52,376 bases of DNA from Anaerolineae bacterium. Its GTDB lineage: Bacteria; Chloroflexota; Anaerolineae; UBA4142; SHND01. Position 1 is the stretch's first letter. Each line of letters opens with the position of its first letter. The DNA lies in contig JAJTXZ010000030.1 of the NCBI GenBank assembly GCA_021463195.1, forward strand, positions 1 to 52,376, written 5' to 3'. The notes below the pieces were generated by a model. That model saw only the letters and a list, made by a program, of their open reading frames with translations, searched no databases and was not told where the DNA came from. Positions 33,193 through 41,045 of the stretch are shown one piece after another. A program made the position numbers and the translations under genes.

Positions 33193-33194
33193 AT

Positions 33195-34385
33195 TTATTT
33201 CCACACAAACGTCCGCGTCTCGCTCGGCGGACTGACCGCGCAGGGTTGTGTCGCATCGGGCGACGCGGGGCCGCAGCCGACGCCGCGGACGACGACGATG
33301 TACCACGTATATTCGGTATTGGGGATGCCTGAAGGTGAAGCATCGAGGCGATACAACGTCGCGCGCCCGGCATCGAACGCGCGCGTGATTTCGTTTTCGC
33401 CGTCGCTATAGCGCAATGAAAGAATGTACGCTGACGAATCGGGCAGCACGCCGACGGCGGTCCATTGAAAAATGGCGCTGCCTTGAACTTGGGCGTTTGC
33501 GCCGGGTGACAAGAGCGCGGGCGCGTTGTACGTGTATTGCGGCGTCGGCGTCACCGTGCGTTCCACCAAACGCGTCGGCGTCCAAGTCGGCGTCCATGCG
33601 CCCACCGGAATCGTTATCGCCTGCCCGACGCGAATGGTGGTATTGGACATTTTGTTGACCGCCATGATGGCGTCAACGGTCGTGCTGAACGCTTTAGAAA
33701 TGGTGCCGAGATTGTCGCCCGCCTGCACGTAATAAACAACAACCCCCGCTGTCGGCGTGGGGGTTGTGGCTTGAGCGGTCGTTTGATTGTTAGCAAAGGG
33801 CAGGAGCGTCGGGGTATTGAATGTCTGCCCGGTAGTCGTTTGAGTGGGCGCAAGAGTTAGCGTTGGCGCCAAAGTGGACGGTTCATTGCTCGCGCCGGGT
33901 TTTGGCGTTGGCGTCGGCTGCGGAATCAAAAGTTTGTCGCCGACATGAATAATATCGCTCGACAAATTGTTGGCGTCGCGGATTTGGTCCACCGTGACAT
34001 TGAATTTATCCGCAATTATAATCAGCACATCGCCGCTCTTGACAATGTATTCAACCATGTAGGGCGTGGGCCGCCGCGTCGGGACGGCGGTTTCCGTCGG
34101 CGGCGCGGGAGTCGCGGTAATGACGAGGGTGCCGGGCGCGCGCGGCGTGCGCGTGCGCGTCAATGTGCCGGACGAGGTGGCGGCAGAATTTTGCGGCAGT
34201 CCCGAAAAAAAGAGCAGCAGCCCCGCGACCAACGCCACGACAGCGACCGCGCCGACGACCAGCCACGGCGAAAAAGAATTCTCTTCACCCAAATGCGCTG
34301 GCACGCGCTGCACCATACGTTCGATGCGCCACGGTTCCGGCGGTTTATTGCGCGGGCGATTGCTTGGCGGAAGATTACTGGACAT
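33195..34385 (-). CDS. Membrane-anchored LysM-domain protein
   Basis: 396 residues. A cytoplasmic N-terminus of about 38 residues, one membrane helix (about 42-62), then an outer part. LysM domains, which bind N-acetylglucosamine-containing glycans, lie at about 108-153 (YIVKSGDVLIIIADKFNVTV) and 217-262 (YYVQAGDNLGTISKAFSTTV), joined by Pro/Thr-rich linkers. The C-terminal ~110 residues look like a fibronectin-type beta domain (PALLSPGANAQVQGSAIFQW). Probably a cell-wall-associated sensor or scaffold. Its gene begins 8 nt after the response regulator gene. Confidence 0.85.
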   Translation of the reverse strand: MSSNLPPSNRPRNKPPEPWRIERMVQRVPAHLGEENSFSPWLVVGAVAVVALVAGLLLFFSGLPQNSAATSSGTLTRTRTPRAPGTLVITATPAPPTETAVPTRRPTPYMVEYIVKSGDVLIIIADKFNVTVDQIRDANNLSSDIIHVGDKLLIPQPTPTPKPGASNEPSTLAPTLTLAPTQTTTGQTFNTPTLLPFANNQTTAQATTPTPTAGVVVYYVQAGDNLGTISKAFSTTVDAIMAVNKMSNTTIRVGQAITIPVGAWTPTWTPTRLVERTVTPTPQYTYNAPALLSPGANAQVQGSAIFQWTAVGVLPDSSAYILSLRYSDGENEITRAFDAGRATLYRLDASPSGIPNTEYTWYIVVVRGVGCGPASPDATQPCAVSPPSETRTFVWK

Positions 34386-34393
34386 GAAACGTT

Positions 34394-35089
34394 CTAACTT
34401 GGCGCAAAACGATAACCTTGACCGCGCACAGTCAAGAGATAAATCGGGTTGGAAGCATCCGGCTCGATTTTTTCGCGCAAACGTCGGATGGCCACATCCA
34501 CCAGATTGGTTTTGCCAAAATAATCATAGCCCCAGACATCGCGCAGCAAAGTTTCGCGTTCGAGCAAACGGCCGGCGTGCATCATCATATAATGCAAGAG
34601 TTCCAATTCAATCGGCGTGAGGGCGATTTCTTTGCCGCGAATCACGGCGGCGCCGCGATCCAAATCGAGCGCGACTTGGCCGCGCGTTTGAACGCGCGCT
34701 TCCTTTTCGGTCCCCTTCATCCGTTCCACGCGCGCCAGCGCCGCGTGCACGCGCGCCAATACTTCTTTGAATTCAAACGGTTTGCCGATGTAATCGTCCG
34801 CGCCAAGCTCAAGCCCCTTGACCACGTTGTCGGTATCGCCCAACGCCGAGAGCATGATGACCGGTACGGTCGAAATGGCGCGCACATCGCGCAGCATCTC
34901 AAAGCCGTCACGCTGCGGCATCATCACGTCGAGCAAAATTACGTCAATGGGATTGGCGCGAAATACTTTTTCGCCTTGCAAGCCGTTGGTGGCGCTCAAG
35001 ACTGAAAATGCGCTGCGTTCAAACTGCACGCGCAGTAAATCCACCATTTTGGGGTCGTCGTCAACGATGAGGATTCTTTTTTGTTCCAT
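34394..35089 (-). CDS. OmpR/PhoB-family response regulator
   Basis: 231 residues. Receiver domain with D10-D12 acidic cluster, phosphoacceptor D54 (VILLDVMMP), S81 and K103; C-terminal winged helix at about 135-230 (EIALTPIELELLHYMMMHAG, VDVAIRRLREKIEPD, LLTVRGQGYRF). It binds DNA when phosphorylated. No histidine kinase gene is adjacent, so it is an orphan here. It heads a minus-strand group with the LysM protein and the homocysteine methyltransferase/MTHFR gene and has a clear promoter. Confidence 0.92.
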   Translation of the reverse strand: MEQKRILIVDDDPKMVDLLRVQFERSAFSVLSATNGLQGEKVFRANPIDVILLDVMMPQRDGFEMLRDVRAISTVPVIMLSALGDTDNVVKGLELGADDYIGKPFEFKEVLARVHAALARVERMKGTEKEARVQTRGQVALDLDRGAAVIRGKEIALTPIELELLHYMMMHAGRLLERETLLRDVWGYDYFGKTNLVDVAIRRLREKIEPDASNPIYLLTVRGQGYRFAPS

Positions 35090-35136
35090 AGAACTGCATC
35101 ATACGCGCCGCGCGAATCAAAGGTCGCGGCGGGGTG

Positions 35137-35164
35137 ATTCTAGCATAGGTTCAACAAATGACAA
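35137..35164 (-). promoter_or_regulatory. Promoter of the response regulator gene
   Basis: On the minus strand TTGTCA (35159-35164) and TAGAAT (35137-35142) with a 16-bp spacer, about 48 bp before the start codon. Confidence 0.65.
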
Positions 35165-35200
35165 ATGAACAATCCGCAATAGGCGCGGCGCAAAAAACGT

Positions 35201-36955
35201 CTAACTTGGGCGCGCGCGCCAAAAAAGCAGCAGCGCGGCGGCAAGCGCGACGAACGAAATCACCGCGCCGCTCACGCGCGGCATTGTCGTCCCCCAACGC
35301 GTCGTGACCGTGTGAACGCCCGCGGGAATATCCAATGCAATCAACCCTTGTTCGCCATACGGCTCAATGGAGACGGACGCGCCATCTACCGTCGCCGTCC
35401 AGCCGGGGAAATAGCGCGTGTAAAACATGACACGGGCAGGGGTATCGGCATTGACGCGAATCGTATCGCCCAAGGCGCGGCGCTCTAACAATTCGATGCT
35501 GCCATTGCCTTGCGCGATGACCGCTTTGGTTGTGATATTCCCCGCGCGATATTGTTCCACCAGCGGCGAGTCTTGCGGACGTTCCTGAATCCAAATCGTA
35601 TCGCCCAACAATTCGCGGTCTTGGACCTGAAAATCCATCAGCGTATTCCAAGTAAAACGCGCGTCGGTGTATTGCGGCTGCGCGAACGGGAACATTGAAA
35701 ACGCGATGAGGAGCGAAAAAATGAGCGCGGCGCGAAAGGTATCGTCGGCGGACACAACGCGCACCGCCGCGCCCGCGAGGAACGCCAGCGCGAACGCGCT
35801 CACAAACAACATCCGCCATGGGAATTGCGCGAACGCCACAATCGGCGCGGCAAGTTCCCACAACGGCATCGCAATGGATAGCATCGCAAGCGCCGCCGCG
35901 AGCGTGACGAGCGCGAAATATATCATTTGCGCGCTCGCGCGTTCCGCGCGTTTCAACGTAAACAGCGCGAGCATGCCAAAAAACAGCGGCATAATGCCGA
36001 GCTGCAAACTGAATTGGTCATTGCCGTTGAGACCCGCATAGCCGTAACCCCAAAATGGCGAGAGCAGCTGCGACGGATTCAAAAAGTGCAACCGAAAATT
36101 GAAAAAACCGCCGATGAGCGGATCATTCGTCAGATATTTTTGTTCCAACGCGACGGGCAGAAAAAATACGGCAGCGATGGCGACGCCCCACGCGAGCGCG
36201 AGAAAGGAACGGAGGAGGGATGAAGAGGCGATAGAGTGAAAGAGTAAAGGGGTGAATAGGTGAATGGGTGATTGGGTGATTGGACGATTCTGTTGTCTGT
36301 TGTCTATCGCCCGTCGCCTGTCGTTCCACCACAGTACGAGAATGTATCCCAAAATGACCGGCGAAAAAAGCGCCGTCATTTGCGCGTGTGTCAAAAGCAT
36401 TGCGCCGTACGCGAGCGCGGCAAGCGGAATGTACAACGCGCGGCGCGTCGCAAAAATCTGATAACATGCCCACAAGATGAACGGCGGAAACACAAACGCG
36501 AGAAATTCCGGCATCGCGCCGCGCACGTACACGTCCACCACATGATACGGCGCGAACACATACGCGACGCCCGCGACCAAACCCGCGTTTTTATCCAGCG
36601 CGCGCGACGCGAATAAATACATCCCTAACGCGCTCGCAAACCAGCCGACCGCTTCCAGCGCTTTGATGGCGGCTGGAAAATCTAAACCGAGCAGATGAAA
36701 AAATTCCGCGCCATAGTACGGCAGCGGCGCGAGGATGAGCCATACAGGATAGCCATACCCAAACACCATGTCCGTCGCCCAACGCGGATAGAGCGCGCCG
36801 TCGCGCAATGCCGCGTCGAACATTTGCATAAAGTATACGGTATGCCGCGCGTCATGCGCGAACATGAAATAGCCGGGCGCGGTGAGCGGCGCGGCGAGAA
36901 GCGTCGTCAGCGCGAGGAGAACAAAGAGGTGCGGAGAAAAAATATTTGCGCGCAT
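35201..36955 (-). CDS. Polytopic membrane protein, PTPS-related family (paralogue 3)
   Basis: 584 residues with about 12-13 membrane segments and an outer C-terminal domain. AHDARHTVYFMQMFDAALRD, YPRWATDMVFGYGYPVWLI and AYVFAPYHVVDVYVRGAMPE match the '6-pyruvoyl-tetrahydropterin synthase-related' membrane family, a group related in architecture to GT-C glycosyltransferases; the acidic AHDARH motif would be the active-site-like loop. The function is unproven. Residues about 210-241 (RAIDNRQQNRPITQSPIHLF) come from an inserted phrase repeat. The start at 36955 is a choice; a TTG at 36985 is also in frame. Confidence 0.78.
   Translation of the reverse strand: MRANIFSPHLFVLLALTTLLAAPLTAPGYFMFAHDARHTVYFMQMFDAALRDGALYPRWATDMVFGYGYPVWLILAPLPYYGAEFFHLLGLDFPAAIKALEAVGWFASALGMYLFASRALDKNAGLVAGVAYVFAPYHVVDVYVRGAMPEFLAFVFPPFILWACYQIFATRRALYIPLAALAYGAMLLTHAQMTALFSPVILGYILVLWWNDRRRAIDNRQQNRPITQSPIHLFTPLLFHSIASSSLLRSFLALAWGVAIAAVFFLPVALEQKYLTNDPLIGGFFNFRLHFLNPSQLLSPFWGYGYAGLNGNDQFSLQLGIMPLFFGMLALFTLKRAERASAQMIYFALVTLAAALAMLSIAMPLWELAAPIVAFAQFPWRMLFVSAFALAFLAGAAVRVVSADDTFRAALIFSLLIAFSMFPFAQPQYTDARFTWNTLMDFQVQDRELLGDTIWIQERPQDSPLVEQYRAGNITTKAVIAQGNGSIELLERRALGDTIRVNADTPARVMFYTRYFPGWTATVDGASVSIEPYGEQGLIALDIPAGVHTVTTRWGTTMPRVSGAVISFVALAAALLLFWRARPS
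36231..36326. repeat. Phrase repeat inside a membrane-protein gene
   Basis: Contains GGTGATTGGGTGATTGG and TTGTCTGTTGTCTATCG words. On the minus strand it encodes DRRRAIDNRQQNRPITQSPI and neighbours, in frame, in a loop between membrane helices. The same words occur in the RecQ gene and at 37648-37692. Confidence 0.75.
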
Positions 36956-36971
36956 GAAAAAATATTTCGCC

Positions 36972-37033
36972 AAATAAAAAATCAAAAATTATTGCGTAAC
37001 GTGAGTTACGCGGTAATTTTTGATTTTTTATTT
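36972..37033. repeat. Perfect nested inverted repeat between two membrane-protein genes
   Basis: AAATAAAAAATCAAAAATTA at 36972-36991 faces its exact complement at 37014-37033, with GCGTAAC/GTTACGC at 36994-37000 and 37005-37011 inside. The right arm carries the last codons of the upstream gene (stop at 37006-37008). Confidence 0.75.
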
Positions 37034-38934
37034 CGGTTTGCTCCGCGTCTATGCCAGATCAATAACCCAACTGCAATCAACAACGAAATTCCCGAAATGA
37101 TTGTTCCCACCGTACGCGGCAGCGTGTCTTCAAACCGCAACCACAAACCATGTTCGCCTTGCGGCAGCGTCACCTTGATGCGCCCGTACGGCGGCTCGAT
37201 TTCAATCGGCAGTTCACGCACGATTTCATTCGAACGCGAGGGCGTCAAATACGCGCGCCAACCCGGATACATTTGCGTATTAAACACAATCGTCACGTCG
37301 CCGTTGGGCGCGTTGTAATCCACGCGTTCGCCCGTCGCGCGCGCGCCGTCTTTGGTGACGCGAATGAAAAGCCAATCGGGCAAACCGTTGAAATCAATTT
37401 TGGAATTGACGCGCTTGCCCGCGACATAATTGTCCGCAAGCGGCGACCAGCGCGGCTGTTCATCCGCATACACGGTCGTACCGGTCATTTCATTTGCGGA
37501 GCTCTCGAACGCCATCAAGCCCGCCAAACTCACGGGCCCTTCTTTTGGCTCTAGAATAATTTGCGCGGTGATATAAGAAAAACTGCCGAGAATGACGAAC
37601 GCGGCAAGCGCGACCAGAGACAAACTGAACGTTGATTGTTTGCGCGCCGTTGTCGGTTGTCTGTCGTCGGTTGTCAGTTGTCTATCGTCTTCCAACAGCA
37701 TCACGCTCCCGCCCACCACCGCCAACGAAACCAGCGTGAGCGTGAGCAAACGCCAGGGAAATTGCGCCACGCTCGCCAGCCCAAACGCACGCCACACGGG
37801 CAAAGAAATTTCAAACATCAAGAAAACCACGGCGAACGTGAGAACGAGGAAGAATAAAATATACGCGCGTTTTCGATTTGGATTTTTCGCGATGGCAAAC
37901 AGCGCAAAGAACGCGAGAACGACCGGCACAAGCCCGAGTTGAAACGAAAGTCCATCCACGGGCCCGAGATTGCTGATGCCGAAACCCCACAACGGACTGA
38001 ACAGTTGAAACGCCGCGACGAAATGGTCTTGATAATCGTAATAGTTTTGCGTCCATTGCGCGACGTTGATATAACGATATTCCGAAATCAACGGCAGCAT
38101 AAAAATCGCGGTCAAGCCCAAGCCCAATGCCACCGCGCCGAGCGTCGGCAGCGCGCCGCGAATCAAGCCAAAAATATTTTCGCGCGCGAAAAATTCGACC
38201 TGCGGCGCGCGCGCGCGTAACACCAAAAACACAATCCACGCGGCGAGAACGAATGTAAACAAAAGCGCGATGCCGTTGTGCGCGAACACCATGCCCGCGT
38301 ACGCGAACGCCGCAAACAAGACGCTGCGAATTGTTCGGTCGTTCACCGTGCGGTAAAACGCCCAGAGCGTCAAGGGTAAAAACACCAACGCGACCGATTC
38401 CGCCAGCGCCGCGCGCACATACACATCAATCAAATGGTACGGCATGAATACGTACAACAAGCCGGCGAGAAACGCGGCATTTTTATTTTCAAACACGCGT
38501 TTGACAAACCCGTACATCGCCAAGCCGGACAAGACCCACGCCAGCGCAAAAACAATTTTTACGCTGGTCACAAAATCAAAACCGACGAGATGAAAAAATT
38601 CGCCGACATAGAACGCGAGCGGGCCGTAAATATTAAAAAGCGGATAACCGTAACCGTACGTCATGTCGGGAAACCAGCGCGGATACAACACGCCGTCGCG
38701 GAACACGCGGTCAAATTCAAACAAGAAATAAACGGAATGCCGCGCGTCGTGCGCGCCCCAAAAATATCCGACTTGCAGCAAGGGGCCCAGCGCCAACAAC
38801 GAAATGAGCGCGAGCGCAACCGCGTGACGGTCGAGTGTCACCTTGAGGCCGGCGCGCGCGAGCAGACGACGCAGCGCATCCAAGCCGCCGTTATCTAGCG
38901 AACGATTGATCGAAATGGCAGATTTCTCTGTCAC
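37006..38934 (-). CDS. Polytopic membrane protein, PTPS-related family (paralogue 2)
   Basis: 642 residues with many membrane segments; the same motifs as its neighbour: AHDARHSVYFLFEFDRVFRD, YPRWFPDMTYGYGYPLFNI and YVFMPYHLIDVYVRAALAE, and a soluble C-terminal part with NTQMYPGWRAYLTPS. About 45 extra residues precede the first helix. The GTG start at 38934 overlaps the stop of the gene before it (GTGA), so translation is coupled. Residues about 414-429 (DRQLTTDDRQPTTARKQ) derive from a phrase repeat. Probably an envelope glycan enzyme by analogy with GT-C proteins; not proven. Confidence 0.78.
   Translation of the reverse strand: MTEKSAISINRSLDNGGLDALRRLLARAGLKVTLDRHAVALALISLLALGPLLQVGYFWGAHDARHSVYFLFEFDRVFRDGVLYPRWFPDMTYGYGYPLFNIYGPLAFYVGEFFHLVGFDFVTSVKIVFALAWVLSGLAMYGFVKRVFENKNAAFLAGLLYVFMPYHLIDVYVRAALAESVALVFLPLTLWAFYRTVNDRTIRSVLFAAFAYAGMVFAHNGIALLFTFVLAAWIVFLVLRARAPQVEFFARENIFGLIRGALPTLGAVALGLGLTAIFMLPLISEYRYINVAQWTQNYYDYQDHFVAAFQLFSPLWGFGISNLGPVDGLSFQLGLVPVVLAFFALFAIAKNPNRKRAYILFFLVLTFAVVFLMFEISLPVWRAFGLASVAQFPWRLLTLTLVSLAVVGGSVMLLEDDRQLTTDDRQPTTARKQSTFSLSLVALAAFVILGSFSYITAQIILEPKEGPVSLAGLMAFESSANEMTGTTVYADEQPRWSPLADNYVAGKRVNSKIDFNGLPDWLFIRVTKDGARATGERVDYNAPNGDVTIVFNTQMYPGWRAYLTPSRSNEIVRELPIEIEPPYGRIKVTLPQGEHGLWLRFEDTLPRTVGTIISGISLLIAVGLLIWHRRGANRNKKSKITA
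37648..37692. repeat. Phrase repeat inside a membrane-protein gene
   Basis: TTGTCGGTTGTCTGTCG and TTGTCAGTTGTCTATCG words. On the minus strand they encode EDDRQLTTDDRQPTT in frame, in a loop between membrane segments. Confidence 0.7.
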
Positions 38935-40571
38935 CGATTTTCCTCAATCCGAATTTCGGTCGCGCCCGTTTCCGTCGGCGCGGGTTGACCCGTCGCGGTC
39001 GGATAAACGCCGAGTTGCAAATGATAACCTTCGGGCGGACCATCCAAATTAATTTGCACGGCGCGCGTATCGCTAAACACTTGGCCCGGCGCAAGTTGCA
39101 GAGTCGAAAGCGCGCCGCCTTGCGGTTTTTCATCCGTCGCGCCCCACACCTTGCCGTTTTCATCCACGACGCGCAAGAACACAGTGTAATCGCGATTGGG
39201 TTGTTTCAGCGCTTGCCACGTCAACGCGAGTTCCACCGTCGCGCCGTGTCGCCATACACCGGGCGGACGCGTGATGGTCGCGTCGAGCAGCGCGAGTTCA
39301 TTATTAAAAATCGCGCGCGCGGGTTGCGTCGGATTCAAATCCAAAAACTGCGGCGCCAAATACGGATACACCGCCAACACCGGCGCAATCACCAACGCGG
39401 CAAGCAGCGGAATTTCCGCAAAGCGTTCATCGGTCCAAACCAACGCGCCCGCGACCAATGCCAATGTCAACGCGACAAAACTCAACAGCTGAAACGGATA
39501 TTGCAACACAAAACTCAACGTAAAATTCCAAAGCGGTTCCAACCACGGCAGCATCAACGTCAACAGCGCGCCCGCCAACAAAAGATTGACGACGACGACG
39601 CGATACGCGACATTGGCGCGCGCGTGATCGCGGCCGTGACGGAATAATAGCGCGCACGTCAGAAGGGTCAATCCCAACGCGGCGATGCCGATTTGGTACG
39701 CCGCCGTTTCGTCCGCGCGTTCGGGCGTAAATACGCCGCGCGGTTGCGCGCTGCCCCACGTCGCCGCGAGAAATTGGAATGGATACACAAACGCGGGCGT
39801 AAAACCATTCGGCGAAAATATTGACGCGGCCCCAAGCAGCGTCGGCGCGCGGACGGCAAACCCCAACGCCAGTCCAAGCGCAATCGCAAATAGCGCGCGC
39901 AGAACCTTGCCGCGCGCGCGCGTCAGACACGCCACCCATACCATCGCGAAAACGCCGAATGCGATAGCAAGTCCGGTATGCGTCAATGTTAGCGCCAATA
40001 GCGCGAGCGTCGGCGCAATCAACGTTCGCCAATTATTTTCAAGGCGTTCCAACGCATACAGCGTGAGCGGAAACAGCGCGTACGCCACCGCTTCGCCGAA
40101 CGCGCCGCGCTGATATACGATTGCGATGTGATAGGGAAAATATAAATAGAGCGTCGCGGCAAGCAGCGCGCCCGCGTCATTTTTCAAAACGCGTTTTGCC
40201 AACAGAAACAGCGCGTACGCCGAGACGATGAACGCGAGCGCGTACACCGTTTTCACCGCGTCGAGATACGTCAAACCAAAACGCCGCAAAATTTCCGCCA
40301 ACCAATACGCGAACGGACCGTCCATACGCAGCGCGTCGAACGCGCGCCCCCACGTCGGCGTCCACGTCAACACGCTGCCGAGATGCCGCTCAAGGTCAAT
40401 GACATTATAAATGGCGGCATATCCGGTATGCGATTGAAAAAAGCCCGGATACCACAGCGGAGCGATTGCGAAAACCGAAAGAAGCAGAGCGAGGATGGGA
40501 TATAGGATATTGACATTGACGCTTGCGGCGCGCTTGGAGACGCGCTCGCTGCGTCGAAGCTTTACGGACAC
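38931..40571 (-). CDS. Polytopic membrane protein, PTPS-related family (paralogue 1)
   Basis: 546 residues from the GTG at 40571. The first membrane helix follows at once (ILYPILALLLSVFAIAPLW); the family pattern is present but more diverged (TGYAAIYNVIDLERHLGSVL, YLYFPYHIAIVYQRGAFGEA). About eleven hydrophobic segments are followed by a C-terminal soluble domain of about 170 residues of beta-sandwich type (YTVFLRVVDENGKVWGATDE, YHLQLGVYPTATG). The frame continues upstream to 40670 without another likely start, but the promoter lies there, so the mRNA should begin at the GTG itself. Confidence 0.75.
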   Translation of the reverse strand: MSVKLRRSERVSKRAASVNVNILYPILALLLSVFAIAPLWYPGFFQSHTGYAAIYNVIDLERHLGSVLTWTPTWGRAFDALRMDGPFAYWLAEILRRFGLTYLDAVKTVYALAFIVSAYALFLLAKRVLKNDAGALLAATLYLYFPYHIAIVYQRGAFGEAVAYALFPLTLYALERLENNWRTLIAPTLALLALTLTHTGLAIAFGVFAMVWVACLTRARGKVLRALFAIALGLALGFAVRAPTLLGAASIFSPNGFTPAFVYPFQFLAATWGSAQPRGVFTPERADETAAYQIGIAALGLTLLTCALLFRHGRDHARANVAYRVVVVNLLLAGALLTLMLPWLEPLWNFTLSFVLQYPFQLLSFVALTLALVAGALVWTDERFAEIPLLAALVIAPVLAVYPYLAPQFLDLNPTQPARAIFNNELALLDATITRPPGVWRHGATVELALTWQALKQPNRDYTVFLRVVDENGKVWGATDEKPQGGALSTLQLAPGQVFSDTRAVQINLDGPPEGYHLQLGVYPTATGQPAPTETGATEIRIEENR

Positions 40572-40578
40572 GCCCGCG

Positions 40579-40607
40579 ATTATAGAATGGCTGATAGCAG
40601 ATGGCAA
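40579..40607 (-). promoter_or_regulatory. Promoter giving a probable leaderless transcript
   Basis: Minus strand: TTGCCA (40602-40607), 17-bp spacer, TATAAT (40579-40584). The GTG start at 40571 begins 8 nt after the -10 box, where transcription should start. Confidence 0.75.
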
Positions 40608-40663
40608 ATCGCAAAGGACGCATTGCGCCGCGCGCGCGCCCAAAAATTCGGCGCGCGCGAATT

Positions 40664-40692
40664 TTGACAAAGCCGTATGCGCATGTTATATT
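40664..40692 (+). promoter_or_regulatory. Promoter of the SAM riboswitch-mtnA unit
   Basis: TTGACA at 40664-40669 and TATATT at 40687-40692 with a 17-bp spacer. The early leader forms a hairpin (CTCACAGA at 40701-40708, TCTGTGAG at 40724-40731) before the riboswitch. It is divergent from the promoter at 40579-40607. Confidence 0.88.
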
Positions 40693-40786
40693 CGTGCGCG
40701 CTCACAGAGTCAGTGATTTGGATTCTGTGAGTTATTGTGTGCGTTCCGTTTCGATGGAGCGTCTTGCAAATTGAATAGCTGGACAA

Positions 40787-40992
40787 CTCATCCAGAGGAG
40801 GCGGAGGGAACGGCCCTATGATGCCTCGGCAACCGATTTGGAGATAGAGACTAGAGACCAGAGAATAGAGATTGAACAATGCGCGCAATCTCCAATCTCC
40901 AATCTCCATTCTTTACTCTCTAAACCCCGGTGCCAATTCCGTCAGGTCCTCGGGTCTGTCGCATTGACGACGCGAGCAATCTGAAAGATGAG
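40787..40992 (+). promoter_or_regulatory. SAM-I (S-box) riboswitch aptamer with enlarged P3
   Basis: The S-box core is plain: CTCATC opens P1 at 40787, AGAGGAGGCGGAGGGAACGG at 40794-40813, CCCTATGATGCC, GGCAACC at 40828-40834, then GGTGCCAATTCC at 40929-40940, P4 (CTCG and GTCG facing CGAC and CGAG), and GAAAGATGAG closing P1 at 40983-40992. It binds S-adenosylmethionine and should switch mtnA off when SAM is abundant. The P3 hairpin, usually short, holds about 95 nt here because a phrase repeat lies in its loop. Confidence 0.95.
40837..40924. repeat. Phrase repeat within the P3 arm of the riboswitch
   Basis: GAGATAGAGACTAGAGACC and AGAATAGAGATTG face CAATCTCCAATCTCCAATC and CCATTCTTTACTCTCT. 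This gives a long imperfect hairpin. It is the same family as the repeat between ahcY and metK (45649-45705). Confidence 0.8.
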
Positions 40993-41015
40993 GCGGAGCC
41001 GCCACGTTTTGCGTA

Positions 41016-41041
41016 TCTCCCCTTGTGGGAGAATTTTTTTT
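41016..41041 (+). terminator. Expression-platform terminator of the riboswitch
   Basis: TCTCCC at 41016-41021 pairs with GGGAGA at 41027-41032 and is followed by eight T, ending 4 nt before the mtnA start. The GGGAGA arm is also the only ribosome-site-like sequence, so the hairpin could act on transcription, translation or both. I could not identify the antiterminator. Confidence 0.8.
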
Positions 41042-41045
41042 GCCT

